From Adineta ricciae (Eukaryota > Rotifera > Eurotatoria > Adinetida > Adinetidae): DNA of 64,000 nucleotides. The notes beneath the pieces are model-generated. The model searched no databases, had not been told where the DNA came from, and was given only the letters and a program-made list of their open reading frames with translations. The DNA is taken from positions 496,001 to 560,000 of the forward strand of contig CAJNOJ010000033.1 of NCBI GenBank assembly GCA_905250025.1, written 5' to 3'. Shown here piece by piece: positions 50,717 to 61,450 of this stretch. How positions within the stretch are numbered: position 1 is the first letter of the stretch; each line of letters starts with the position of its first letter. The position numbers and the translations under genes are program-made.

Positions 50717-52598
50717 ATGGTCGTCTTATTTGAAGATCCTCGGCATCTTCCATTTGCAACATTTCTTATGCAAGTGTTCATTACACTAGTTGTGTGCAAA
50801 GTTCTCGCTAAACTACTTTCCTATATTCGACAGCCGCAAGTTATTGGACAAATTATTGCTGGCATCATATTTGGTCCATCTGTTCTTGGTAAGGAGCAGG
50901 ATGAAGTACAAAATTCTACCGTCATTTATCAATCTATCTAATAGGCAATATTCCTGCATGGACAAATACAGTGTGGCCGGAATCAAGTCTTAAGACATTT
51001 CAGCTTATTGCTAATTTGGGTCTGATCTTTTTCATGTTTTTTCTGGGCCTTGAACTTGACCTCGATCAAATCAAACGAAGTTGGAAAATTACGATACCCG
51101 TTGCAGCAGCTAGTGTCATCGTTCCAGGTAATTATTCCGATACAGAATGCCACTCATTTCTCCCATGTGTTCCTGACATATTTATGCATCCTGTTATGTT
51201 GTATGTGTGTCTTTAGTTGGACTTGGTTGCGCTGTATCTCTATGGTTATACGAAGACAATGAAGGCTTGAGAACAAGCAAAGTAGCTTTTATTCTTTTTA
51301 TTGGTAATGACACCTCAATCTCCTATCGATTGCAATAAAGCACGTGTACTCCTTCTTCTTCCTAGGCTCTGGATTCGGTTTCTCTGCCTTTCCTGTTCTC
51401 GCGACACTACTCAATGCCATGGACCTTCTCAACAAACCCATCGGCATTCAGACTATCTCACTCGCTGCCGTCGAAGATATTGTCGTCTGGGTTATTTTGG
51501 CGATTGCCAGTGCTTTCTCGTCAGGCGGTTCAGCACTGCAAGGTCTCTACACACTACTGTTGACACTCGCTTTTATCGCCATCATGATCTTGATCATTCG
51601 ACCAGCACTCAAATGGATCCATGGGTATTACCTGAGAAGAGAAAACGATACGAATGTATATTTAGTTGTCGGCTGTTTCTTGTTGTTACTGGTCGCATCG
51701 TTCACGACAGAAGTGATGGGTAAGCTGTGAAGAAGTAGAACCTAATATGGTGTATGTTTATGTTTATCGTTCAGGTATTCATGCATTCTTCGGTGCATTT
51801 GTGAGTGGATTGTGTATTCCACGCAAGGGTGAATTACCTGACTTCTTAGCTGTACGAATTCAATTAATAGTTGTAGAGTTTTTTCTTCCGTATGTGACTA
51901 ATCCATTTAGTTATATGGTAATAGTATTTTGTTGTAGTCTTTACTTTGCCAACAGTGGTTTACACACACATTTGAACTTATTAAACACAGGCAAAGCGTG
52001 GTGGACACTTGTCGTGCTCATTTTGATGGCTTCGACAGCAAAGATCGTTCCCGTCACACTAATGTCGAAACTCTGCTCGAAAAAGCCGTGGTTCTATTGT
52101 CTATCGATCGGAGTGCTGATGAATACTCGTGGTATCGTGCAGTTAGTTGTACTCAACATTGGTGTTGAACTTGGAGTGATATCTGCGAGAATATTTGCCA
52201 TCTTTGTACTCATGGCAACCATCTTAACATTTCTAACATCGCCCATACTGTCGTTGTTATATCGTAAGAAATTCGATGCCAAAGTATCGACTACACCCAG
52301 TGTCCCAGAAGAACTACGTAATATTCCGGTGATAGGAATACCGACAGGTACTCCGGCACTAAGTGTAAAAAGTAAGATGAGTGAAACCCACTCAAACGGC
52401 CGTATCAATTCTGGAATGTTGAGACAGAAGGCACTGGAATCGTGGCTGCCATTGCCAGATGATAACCTTTCAGTATCGCCAGCGGTAGTGTTCGACGATC
52501 ACATCAACTACATAGAGATTGATCCAAATCGAAATGAGAATGCATCCGGTGAATTGGAAGATATACGTCGTCGTTCTGTAATCATGACATTGTTCTAA
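50717..52598 (+). CDS. KHA1/CHX-type monovalent cation/proton antiporter (CPA2), copy B
   Basis: Paralogue of copy A with the same exon plan: 50717-50888, 50945-51127, 51217-51303, 51366-51719, 51775-51889 and 51938-52598. Coding exon lengths 1 to 5 equal those of copy A. The third and fourth exons and the intron between them are almost identical to copy A, whereas exons 1-2 and the tail differ. The last intron (51890-51937) is 48 nt, has no stop and is a multiple of three, so an unspliced reading stays open. Splicing restores LPSLYFANSGL, matching LPLYFANSGL of copy A. The C-terminal tail (MSETHSNGRINSG, VFDDHINYIEIDPN) is diverged from copy A (VTFDDHVNYADVDLH), which suggests different regulation. 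AATAAA lies at 52630-52635. Confidence 0.88.
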
Positions 52599-52629
52599 GT
52601 GTAACAAATGGTCTATATTAACAAATAAC

Positions 52630-52635
52630 AATAAA
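52630..52635 (+). terminator. Polyadenylation signal of antiporter B
   Basis: AATAAA about 32 nt after the stop codon. Confidence 0.55.
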
Positions 52636-52748
52636 CATTCTGTTAATTTTCATTCATCAGTATTCTGTAATCGTGAATATTTTCGTTGTTGTAAAACTTT
52701 TCTTTTAACTATCATGCATGGTAAATATCAAAAGTTTATTAGAAATAG

Positions 52749-52961
52749 TCATAAAATAGTACAAGCTCGAGATCTAACGGTGGTCTTTTGTTCGCCAAGA
52801 ACGATAGGTGTAGTAGACGTATCGACGACAGACTCATTCAGTGGTTTGATCATTCCCATCATTTGATATTTCAGAAAGAGTGCTCGTGCCGCATCTTGAA
52901 ATCGAAAGTCGTCGTAGTTCTCATTTTGTTCACTGTTCGTTTGAATAATCCCATCACTCAT
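52749..52961 (-). CDS. Small protein with a C-terminal CaaX box
   Basis: Seventy residues, single exon, unknown family. It starts MSDGIIQTNSEQNENYDD, has a predicted helix FQDAARALFLKYQMMGMI, then a Thr/Val-rich part, and ends RSRACTIL. The last four residues CTIL fit a CaaX prenylation signal, with Leu favouring geranylgeranylation, so the protein may be membrane-tethered (inference). It is convergent with antiporter B and divergent from SAP18. G-protein gamma subunits also end this way, but the rest does not resemble them. Reality as a gene is supported by composition and context only. Confidence 0.5.
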   Translation of the reverse strand: MSDGIIQTNSEQNENYDDFRFQDAARALFLKYQMMGMIKPLNESVVDTSTTPIVLGEQKTTVRSRACTIL

Positions 52962-53251
52962 TCATTCTACTTGCGAATTACTTTGTCTTGTACAGCATAA
53001 CTATCGCATTCCACCATGATGAATCAGATTACCATGGTTTTCATAACAATTCCAACAAGCAAATTATATCTACGTATGCACGAGCGCCATCTTCTGGAAA
53101 CGATAGTAAGTTCAGTTTTTTGAACCAATTGAAAATTTACTTTAGTCTTTGTATGCGTTTGTGCGTGCGTGTTTTTATCGGTCAGCTATTTCATTTACAG
53201 AAATCGTTCGTTTAGGTAATAAAAACTTTGATTGAAAGAAATACGAAAACA

Positions 53252-53886
53252 ATGTCGACAACCGAAGCGAAATTAACTGGTGAAGTGAACAAGGTTGACC
53301 GATCTATTGATCGTCTAAAAACTTGCCCATTGTTATTACGGGTATTTTGCAATAAAAACCGTCATCATCTAGCTCGGTTAGTTGCCTCTTCCCACTGTAT
53401 TTATTTTCTACTTGAATTCGATATTTATTTCATAGAGAATATGAAAAAGGACATACACCAGAAAATGAACTGCAAATTTATACTTGGATGGATGCAACAT
53501 TAAGTGAACTAACCCAACTCATCAAAGATGTTAATCCCGACTCTCGTCATCGTGGTACACAATTTTCATTCTCGGTCGTTGCGCCGGATGAAACGCACGG
53601 CTACTATTACCTTAACGATATTGGTAAAACAGAAAATGGTCAACGTCGACCTGATGATCAAGTTCAATTAGCTAACAAACGTTTCCGTGTCGGTGATTAT
53701 CTTGATGTTGCTATTATTCCTAAACGACAAGATGCGCCAGGATCGAATCCGCGACGTGACAGAGCTCCTCAGCAATCGTCTGATGATAATAATATCAAGC
53801 GACGTAGTGGTCCTTCAAATGAAAGAAACGGCGGTGGTCCGATGCGATCCGCTCCGCGAAACGACCGCCGTGATCGTCCATACTAG
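53252..53886 (+). CDS. SAP18: Histone deacetylase complex subunit SAP18
   Basis: Ubiquitin-fold protein of the Sin3 deacetylase complex and of the ASAP/PSAP complexes on spliced mRNA; nuclear. Exons 53252-53376 and 53436-53886. Family blocks are SIDRLKTCPLLLRVFCNKN, ELQIYTWMDATLSELTQLIK, RGTQFSFSVVAPD, and KRFRVGDYLDVAIIPK. The C-terminal tail is longer than in vertebrates, Arg/Ser/Gly-rich, and ends DRPY like the human protein (RPY). The frame is open upstream to 53228, but the ATG at 53252 has an AAAACA context and gives a family-like N-terminus. Confidence 0.95.
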
Positions 53887-54359
53887 AATCATGTGAACAT
53901 TATTCACTATTGTATCCGTTTGGATTGTTTTCCTGTATATGTGAATTGTGTGTTCGTACATTTTGTTTATTGTTTTCGTTGGAAATTCTGAAAAAAAGCA
54001 ACTGAATTTATGGTTCTTTTCTACTTTGCGTTCCAAATACAGGTAGAAAAACATTGATTGCGTATCTATTCTAGAATATTTCGACAACTAAAGCTGCTAC
54101 AATGCTCGATGATTACTGCGTAATATCTTTTGTTTAATACATTCACAGACGTATGTGGTCCGTGACTGTCGTTTATGAAAAATGGAAATAAGGGACGTAA
54201 GTATCGGCACTGGTAAATTTACAAAATGATACTTTCAGTGTAATATCTTTCCTATTCAAAAAAAATCAGACGAGGCGATATGCTTATCTTTTGACCTTCG
54301 CCCTCATCTTCGTTCTTCATTCTACACTACACCCGTCATTCAAAGATATTCAATTATAG
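53887..54359. other. Spacer between SAP18 and the first hydrolase
   Basis: About 470 nt, no gene seen. A TATAG acceptor-like site abuts the next ATG (54355-54359), which may mean that the 5' UTR is added by cis or trans splicing. Confidence 0.4.
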
Positions 54360-55873
54360 ATGGCAACTACTTATAATCACTCACGAATGATGTCATTTCG
54401 ATCATTAGTTGTGATTGTCACAATTCTTTTATCTGTATTTATTGCTCGATATTACATTCCAGTGCGTTCACCTGGTCCTATGGGACATCCATGGAAATAT
54501 CGAATTATATCTGGTACTTTTGCATTTATACTTGAATTTGTACGTTTAGTGTAAATACTTAAATGATTAGAATTTTTACATCTCTCATTGTAGACTCATT
54601 TCTTCGAACCTATCATCGGCATTCCATATTATACTCTATTGAATATAATTGTTGATTCGTTTGATCCTATTAAAATACGTCCATTCGATCATGGTGAAGT
54701 CTTAGTAAGTAAATTGCATCTTCGAGATGTTTTTCTATTTCATCGTTGTACAGTATCATGATCAGTACATTGCCAACGTTCTTGTGCGCATGTATACACC
54801 AACAAATCGTTCGAAAGAATCTTTATTACCAGTGATCATATTCTTTCATGGCGGTGGCTTTTTTTTCGGAAGCATTTGTAAATAATCAAATTTCGTTTTC
54901 TTCGGCTTTGCAACAAATTTGAATTTCTTTTACTAGATTCACACGATACGATGAACTATCATCTCTCTATGTATACAGGCGCTAAAGTCATCGCTGTCAA
55001 GTAAGTATTGAACAGATATGGAGAGGGCAATTCTTGAGCCAATTCCTATGTAGTTATCGTTTAACTCCCGGAGTTCATTATCCAACACCGATTGAAGAAG
55101 GTGTCCGAGTAGCAAAGTATGTAATGGATAATTATCAAGAGTTTTCGATTGATCCTACACATGTTTTTCTGTGTGGTGATTCGGCAGGTATATCAAACTT
55201 ATTTTCACTTCAAAAATTGCCCATTTCGCTTCTAGGTGGAAATATGGCAGTTGTAGTAGAGAGACATCTTCGTCGTCAACGAAAACCAGTTGTACGTGGT
55301 GTTCTTCTACTTTACCCATTGTTACAACTTGTACACTATCGTCTCGCGTCATATCGAACTTATTTACCTTATCGTCTCCTGTCACTACTTCGTGAAGATA
55401 TGCTTGTCCAAGTTGCGAACTTCTACGTGAATACATCATTTTCTCAAGACGAGCTTTTCCATAATCGACATTTATCGTTCAGCGATTACGAGAAATTCTA
55501 TTCTAAACTCAATTTATCTAGTCTAGATAAAAACTATGATAATATTCGTAAACATAATTATTTATCTGAATCATCACATCCAGATACATGGAAATTATTT
55601 GACGAGAATATTTCACCTTTACTCGCTGATGATGAAATTCTACATGATAGTCCAGCAACATTTATTGTTGCGTGTACATACGATGTACTTCTTTCCGATG
55701 CTCAATTGTATTTTGAACGTTTACAACGACTGAATGTTAAAGATGTCATCTATCGAGAATACCGCATCTTTCATGGTGTAATGACATTTGTTGACTTTCC
55801 GGTTGCTTTTAATGAAGCTTTTGAGATTATTAGCGACAGTGCTCAATTTGTAATCAATCGAACTGCGCAATAG
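54360..55873 (+). CDS. Arylacetamide-deacetylase-like serine hydrolase, copy 1
   Basis: Alpha/beta hydrolase of the hormone-sensitive-lipase group, likely an ER-anchored esterase or lipase. Exons 54360-54539, 54594-54704, 54754-54877, 54937-55000, 55054-55187 and 55236-55873. A signal-anchor helix (SLVVIVTILLSVFIA) starts the protein. Catalytic signatures are FFHGGGFFFGS (oxyanion hole), YRLTPGVHYPTPIEEGV, and CGDSAG joined to GNMA (nucleophile Ser). The probable acid is in CTYDVLLSDA and the His in IFHGVM, where the final Asp and His have usual spacing. Part of the lid region (KFYSKLNLSSLDKNYDNI) is lineage-specific. The neighbour at 56432 is a paralogue with the same exon plan. AATAAA lies at 55955-55960. 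Confidence 0.9.
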
Positions 55874-55954
55874 ATGAGTAAGAAAAAACAATCGAATATA
55901 ATTTTCTTGTTGTCAGATTGTTATTTTCTTTTATTTTGCTAATTAATGAGAACA

Positions 55955-55960
55955 AATAAA
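55955..55960 (+). terminator. Polyadenylation signal of hydrolase copy 1
   Basis: AATAAA about 82 nt after the stop codon. Confidence 0.55.
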
Positions 55961-56431
55961 TGTCGTTCGAAAAGGACTGACTCTGTTTCTTTTGGTGATA
56001 CGCCCATTTTAAGATGTAGACACACGTTTCCTATGAGACGAGTTTCCAAAATGTTCTATACGAATGCGTTTACCTTTCGGTAGTGAAAAAACATGAATAC
56101 TTCACTTTGCGCTCGTAATAAACTGAAATGACGGCCTTGTTTTATCATACTGGTTAACCTTGATTTGGCTGGAAGTAGAAATATTCAAGACACTGCACGA
56201 TAGTGACAGATGAACAGGTTAAATACCTCTCTTCTCGTAAACTGTTTTTCTCAATATTTCTATATGTCCGAATGAGCGTACTTTACATACATGTTCGACC
56301 TTTATGCGTTAACGTTCTTTTACTTTCGACGCTACGAGAAATCGTCACTTTTACCATCCGAGCGAAACGAATGCGCGTCTGATGACGAGCAGTACAGTTG
56401 ATATTCAAACATATCATATTCTAGATAGCGC
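55961..56431. other. Spacer between the two hydrolases
   Basis: About 470 nt without coding signal. A TTCTAG acceptor-like site lies 7 nt before the next ATG (56419-56424). Confidence 0.4.
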
Positions 56432-57941
56432 ATGGCGCGTACCGCTCAACGTTTGGCTATTATTGCCGCAATTACGGCAAGTATCATGGCGTACCTGTGG
56501 CGTGCACCGAACAGTGAAGGTATTGAACAACTCGATCGCATTCGAGCATTGACTGCATCAATGAAAGTCACTTATCTTATCGTATGTTCCAATGGTTGTG
56601 GCTAGTTTTTATTTCACTGTTCATTTGTGCTAGGGCAGGGCAGCGGAAATGCTTGGTATTTCAGATCGTATTTCAATTGTACGAAAAATAGGAGGAATTA
56701 CGCGTCTATTGAAGGATGCACAGGATGATGCTGGTCTCGAAGTACGACATGTTCAATTCATTGTTCTTTCTCTATCCAATATAGTCTTTTCCTTCTCTTT
56801 AGATTCAAGACACTTTGATTGAAAATGTTCCGGTTCGAATTGCCCGTCCGAAAAATCAAAATGGCAACTTACCAGCCATTGTTTTTTACCATGGCGGTGC
56901 TTTTTATATGGGATCTGTAGGTAAGCTAAACTATTCATATGAACTAATAACAACTGTGGAATATAAATATTTATAAACATAATTAGACACACATAATTCA
57001 CTCACAAGTGGTCTTGCAAGATTAGCTAACGTTGTCGTAGTTTCTGTTGAGTGAGTATTCTTCGATGATATAGATAAATACTCACAAAATTCAACTTAGT
57101 TATCGTCTTGCTCCTGAACATCCATTTCCAGCTGGTCTTGAAGACTGTTACACCGTTACCAAACATATTCTTGAAAATGGCAACTCGAACAAATTTCGAA
57201 TAGATACGAACCGTGTCGCCGTTGCTGGCGATTCAGCCGGTAGGCTCACATTTTCTTGCTGAGTGATGGTTGAATTAAAACCATCCACTATTTTCTAATC
57301 TTTCAGGTGGAAATTTCGCAGCTGTGATTGCAATGCGGTTTGCTAGTCAAACTACCAGTGAACGTAAACCACGTCTTCAGATTCTTATTTATCCTGTTTT
57401 ACAATTGTTCGACATCATGCTTCCGTCATATATGCATAGCCATTTTGAGTTCTTTCCATACACAGTTGATCATACACTATCAACTTATTTTGGCACGAAA
57501 GTCGACCAGTCAATCTATGCCAACAACCACTTGAGTGTAGCACAGAAGAAACAATATCGCAAGTATGTGGATTGGTCGTTGATACCAGAAAAATACCGAA
57601 CAGTGTATCAGAAACCACTTACCGATAATCAAGAAGGCGACCCAACACTGATTGAAAATGCTAAATTAGCTCTGAATCCCGAAGTGTCTCCTTTACTTGT
57701 TGATGATGAAAGCTTAGCAAAATTACCATCTACTTATTTGTTGACTGTTGGTCATGATCGTTTACGTGACGAAACATTCATATACGAAGGTCGCCTGAAA
57801 CGAAATGGTGTGCCAGTTGTTCACAATCATTACGAGCATATCTTCCATGGATCAGCCGGTTTTATAAATGGGCCATTTGCATTAGACATTGCTAAGAAAA
57901 TGGTTGATGACATGGTGAAATATATTGGTGAAAATTTATAG
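56432..57941 (+). CDS. Arylacetamide-deacetylase-like serine hydrolase, copy 2
   Basis: Alpha/beta hydrolase, paralogue of the upstream gene. Exons 56432-56581, 56634-56741, 56803-56920, 56987-57050, 57100-57239 and 57307-57941. The N-terminal helix (LAIIAAITASIMAYLW) suggests an ER signal anchor. Signatures are FYHGGAFYMGS, YRLAPEHPFPAGLEDCY, and AGDSAG plus GNFAA. The acid is in VGHDRLRDE and the His in IFHGSAGF. Closer to the standard AADAC wording than copy 1 (YRLAPEHPFPA rather than YRLTPGVHYPT), it is the more likely conventional esterase. Intron positions match copy 1 from the HGGG exon onward. Confidence 0.92.
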
Positions 57942-58521
57942 AGAATACGATTCATTGTCGTACCTTGATTTTTTTGTCCTCTTTTTTCTACACAGAGCTT
58001 TTCCCTATATTTCGAACGCTACCTGAAGGTTTTTCAAAATTCATATACGCATTACGCTACCATTTGCTTTTGAGATAATATATTTCGTATTTGAGCAGTA
58101 CACAGCTTCTACAAATGTCTGTATTGCAAAGACAAGTATTTTGCTCTTGCGAACGCGAGCTTGGTATGCACAGATAGACAAAATTACCAAGCGGCAAAGT
58201 TAAACTGACTTCTAGCGTTGATAGATGTCAGTTTTATCCAGTGTGCCGAAATGGCCGACTTTTCTTTTGCAGATTTATTTATTTCTTCATTTTTTTCTGT
58301 TAAAAAAATCACTTCTCAATGTTAGTATGTTATTTTTAGCGAATGAAGACTTGCGAGCCAATTAGAATGTCAATCAGTGCAATCGATGACACATCAGATT
58401 AGTACGCACTATTCGCACGCACGTACACACCAAGGAAACATAGCATGAATTACCATAGTGCAAAGTCTATTAGGTCTTTAAAGTCAGCAAAACAGAGTCT
58501 ATTTCGAAGATATTCCTCGAT
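57942..58521. other. Spacer before the thioesterase gene
   Basis: About 580 nt; no gene recognised. It should contain the 3' end of the second hydrolase and the thioesterase promoter. Confidence 0.4.
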
Positions 58522-59293
58522 ATGTCCGATCAGAAAAATTCTATTATAGAAATGACTGAGCAATCAGATATCGTTGAATTACCAGCTATACCGGCAGATG
58601 CCCCTGAGTGGGTACGGGCTTTGCCTTCCAGCGGTCGTTTTGTCGATCGTACTAAACTCTACGACATAACCGGTCATATCCTGTTTGACTCATTGTTAAA
58701 CTCAAACGGCATTCGACACTTCTTCTATTTTATGAATAATGAACAGAATGTACAACGCGCACAACGAGCGTTTAACGGCATTCTGACAACTCCACTTTCT
58801 CCTTCTCACGAGGATTCATTAGATAACGACGATTTAGAAGTTCGTGTTGCTTTTCACCTTGGAGAAGGTATTTGTGGACACAAAGGCATTGTGTAAGTTT
58901 TCACCATTGTTTACAAATATTACAACCCTATTCTCATGTAAATAGTCATGGCGGATTGACGGCCACCATGTTAGATGAAGTCAGTGGTGCTGCTGCGTAA
59001 GTTAAATAAGAGAAAAGAACGAATTGAGCTTTTGTAACTGCTCTCCACTTAGATTTTCCTGTGTTGGACCTTGTTTTACCGCTAATTTAACTATTGATTA
59101 TCTTAGACCATTGATGACACCAGCATGGGTTCTCGTGCGTGCTCATGTAGGTCGACACGAAGGTCGAAAAGTGTACATACATGGTACAGTGGAAAATGGT
59201 GAAGGTGTTGTGTATGCTAAGTCTGTAGGTTTATTTATTAAACCAAAAGTACCGGTGAAGGAGCATGCTGAACAAAGTCAAACAAAAGCATAA
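58522..59293 (+). CDS. Hotdog-fold thioesterase (4HBT/PaaI, THEM4-like)
   Basis: Probably hydrolyses acyl-CoA thioesters. Exons 58522-58892, 58946-58996 and 59053-59293. The N-terminal 90 or so residues are variable (PADAPEWVRALPSSGRF). The hotdog core has the HGG signature formed across the first junction (KGIVHGGLTATMLDEVSGAAA, in which the Asp-Glu pair follows the HGG by 5-6 residues), then CFTANLTIDYLRPLMTPAWV and the strand GRKVYIHGTVENGEGVVYAK. The core order matches THEM4/5 and PaaI-type enzymes. The tail is short and hydrophilic (KVPVKEHAEQSQTKA). AATAAA lies at 59438-59443. Confidence 0.88.
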
Positions 59294-59437
59294 TATTTAC
59301 TCTTTCCATTACTATATGATTTGTTTTTTTTTGAATGATGCGTTTATTTACTAAAATATGTATGCCATGGCGAATCTCTCCGTTTTTTTATCTATTCCAT
59401 CGCCTGTTCTAGTTCCATATCAGAATGAAAAACGCGC

Positions 59438-59443
59438 AATAAA
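59438..59443 (+). terminator. Polyadenylation signal of the thioesterase gene
   Basis: AATAAA about 145 nt after the stop codon. Confidence 0.5.
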
Positions 59444-59613
59444 CTAGAAAAATTTCTCATACATCTTATTTACTTCTTTATGTTCTATCTCTGCAGATAA
59501 TAAAGACTAGACAACAAATTTTATGCATTAGAATTGTTTTCGTGTACGTTAATCCATAGTGATGCTCATAAATTTATTCTTTAACAATTAATGATATTTA
59601 ATGAATCACCCTT

Positions 59614-60834
59614 ATGAAGACAACTGATGCTTGTGGTTTTTATACAATGTTAAATTTTCTTATTAAAATTCTTTGTTTAACATTATTGGTATTTATTTAT
59701 TGTGAATATCTAATTTATTATTGTGTTTTATTGGGTTGTTCATGGCCACAATTATCCAAGCTCGAACAAGATTTTACTGTTCAACCACCAAAAGACGCAA
59801 ATAGAAAACCGTTACATGTTATGCTAGTTACAGATACACATTTATTTTGTTCTCGGAAAGGTCATTGGTTAAATCGTTTTCGTCGTGAATGGCAAATCTA
59901 CCGTTCGTTTCAGTCGGCACAGTTTCTGTTTGAACCTCATTTAGTTTTCTTTCTTGGTGATATGTCTACAGATGGTGAATCATGTTCGGATCGTGAATGG
60001 AATGCAACAGTGGACAGATTTCAATCTTTATTTTCGTTAGCGGCTGATACGCGTCTGTATGTTCTTCCAGGCAATCATGACATTGGTTTTCATCACGAAG
60101 TTACCGATGGTCATTTGAAACGTTTTCAACAGTCTTTTCAAACGCCACATGTTCGTTTATTAACTATTAATGATGATCAAATACATTTTGTATTGATTAA
60201 CTCGGTGGCATTCGAAGGCGATCAGTGTCGTTTATGCGAACGAGCAGATAACGAATTAAATGAAGTGGTCAATGAACTCAATCGAACGGGTGCATGGACT
60301 AAACCAGTACTTCTATCACATTTCCCTCTATATCGTAAATCCGCGATGAATTGTAGTCAACCACCGTTGAGATCGTTTAAGGTATGTTGAGATTTTCGTC
60401 TTTCGAAAAAGAATATTTATTTGTTCTTGTCTGCATAGAGTCTTTCAGAAGATCCGCCACTGCGAGAACGTCTGGATGTTCTTTCACAAGATGCAACTGA
60501 ACATCTTCTACATGTCATTAAACCTCGCCTCGCTTTCTCCGGTCATACTCATACATATTGTTATACGGAACACCATACAACATCTGGTAAAGTCGTGCCA
60601 GAATGGACGATTCCTTCGTTTTCCTGGCAAAATCGAGACGATCCATCGTTCATGTTTTTATCAATTACAACCAATAATCAACGTGTCTCCCATTGCTATT
60701 TACCGCGTGAAACAACCATCTTTTGGTCATATGCTATTGGTGCTTTTCTGCTTATATTTTATACATTACTCGGAGGCCGGAGACCGTTTTGTTTGTTAAC
60801 TTGTTGTTTTTTCAGAAAAAATTTTAAAATATAG
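59614..60834 (+). CDS. MPPE1: Metallophosphoesterase 1 / PGAP5 (GPI-glycan remodelling)
   Basis: Membrane metallophosphoesterase that trims ethanolamine-phosphate from GPI anchors so that GPI proteins leave the ER. Exons 59614-60381 and 60439-60834. An N-terminal membrane helix (IKILCLTLLVFIYCEYLIYY) precedes the calcineurin-like domain. Metal-site motifs are VTDTHLF, FFLGDMSTDGE, LPGNHDIGFHHE, LLSHFPLYRKS and FSGHTHTYC. The region VPEWTIPSFSWQNRDDPSFM also matches MPPE1. A C-terminal helix (YAIGAFLLIFYTLLGG) ends in KNFKI, a lysine-containing tail that may act in ER retrieval. Start could be at 59647, just before the helix. Its stop is only 35 nt from the next gene's ATG. Confidence 0.93.
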
Positions 60835-60869
60835 GAGTAAAAACCTGACTCGATTCTATTGTATTACAG

Positions 60870-61121
60870 ATGGCTGATAATTTAAACGAAATGATTATGT
60901 CCATGGCTAAAAAACGAGGCTTAGCGAAAACGTTTTGTCCATCTGAAATTGCCCGACAATTATCATCAAAGGAAGACGAATGGCGTACGTTGATGGATCC
61001 CGTTCGAACTGCAGCAGCTAAACTTATCGATCAAGGTCGGTTAGTCTGTAAACAACATGGAATAGTGGTTAACATACGAACTGTCAAAGGGCCTATTCGA
61101 TTACAAGCGACTGAACATTAA
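60870..61121 (+). CDS. DUF3253 family protein
   Basis: Small intronless protein of 83 residues whose biochemical role is unknown. Winged-helix-like pattern: KTFCPSEIARQLSSKEDEWR, LMDPVRTAAAKLIDQGRLVC, then HGIVVNIRTVKGPIRL, matching the DUF3253 layout (FCPSEVAR, W..LM..VR..A..L...G.I, GPIR). That family is known mainly from bacteria. The ATG is preceded directly by TATTACAG (60862-60869), a perfect splice acceptor, and only 35 nt separate it from the MPPE1 stop, with no AATAAA between. It may thus be the second cistron of a shared transcript. AATAAA follows at 61170-61175. Confidence 0.85.
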   Translation: MADNLNEMIMSMAKKRGLAKTFCPSEIARQLSSKEDEWRTLMDPVRTAAAKLIDQGRLVCKQHGIVVNIRTVKGPIRLQATEH

Positions 61122-61169
61122 CGGTGTATCCATATTCGAATCATTTGTGTATATGTATCTATTTTTGTG

Positions 61170-61179
61170 AATAAATAAA
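61170..61179 (+). terminator. Polyadenylation signals after DUF3253
   Basis: Two overlapping AATAAA copies about 50 nt after the stop. The opposite-strand CCT3 gene has a TTTATT at 61216-61221, so the two genes converge. Confidence 0.6.
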
Positions 61180-61450
61180 TGAGAAAAAGCAACGAGTGAT
61201 GAAATATCCTTGATATTTATTCTTTATTTTGTTTTGTATTTTATGTCAAAAAGAACTTTTTTGTTTGATGCATCGGGTGAATGTTTTTAAAAAACGGGTG
61301 TTATCAACAATAACAATAATAACAACAAACGACAACAAGAGTAAAGAATAAGTAGAAAAAAAACCAAACGCACACTCATACACCCGCACACGATTGCCTA
61401 CAGGGAGAAAAGTGAAAACTTTAGTTCATTCATTTGTTCATATGCGAGCA

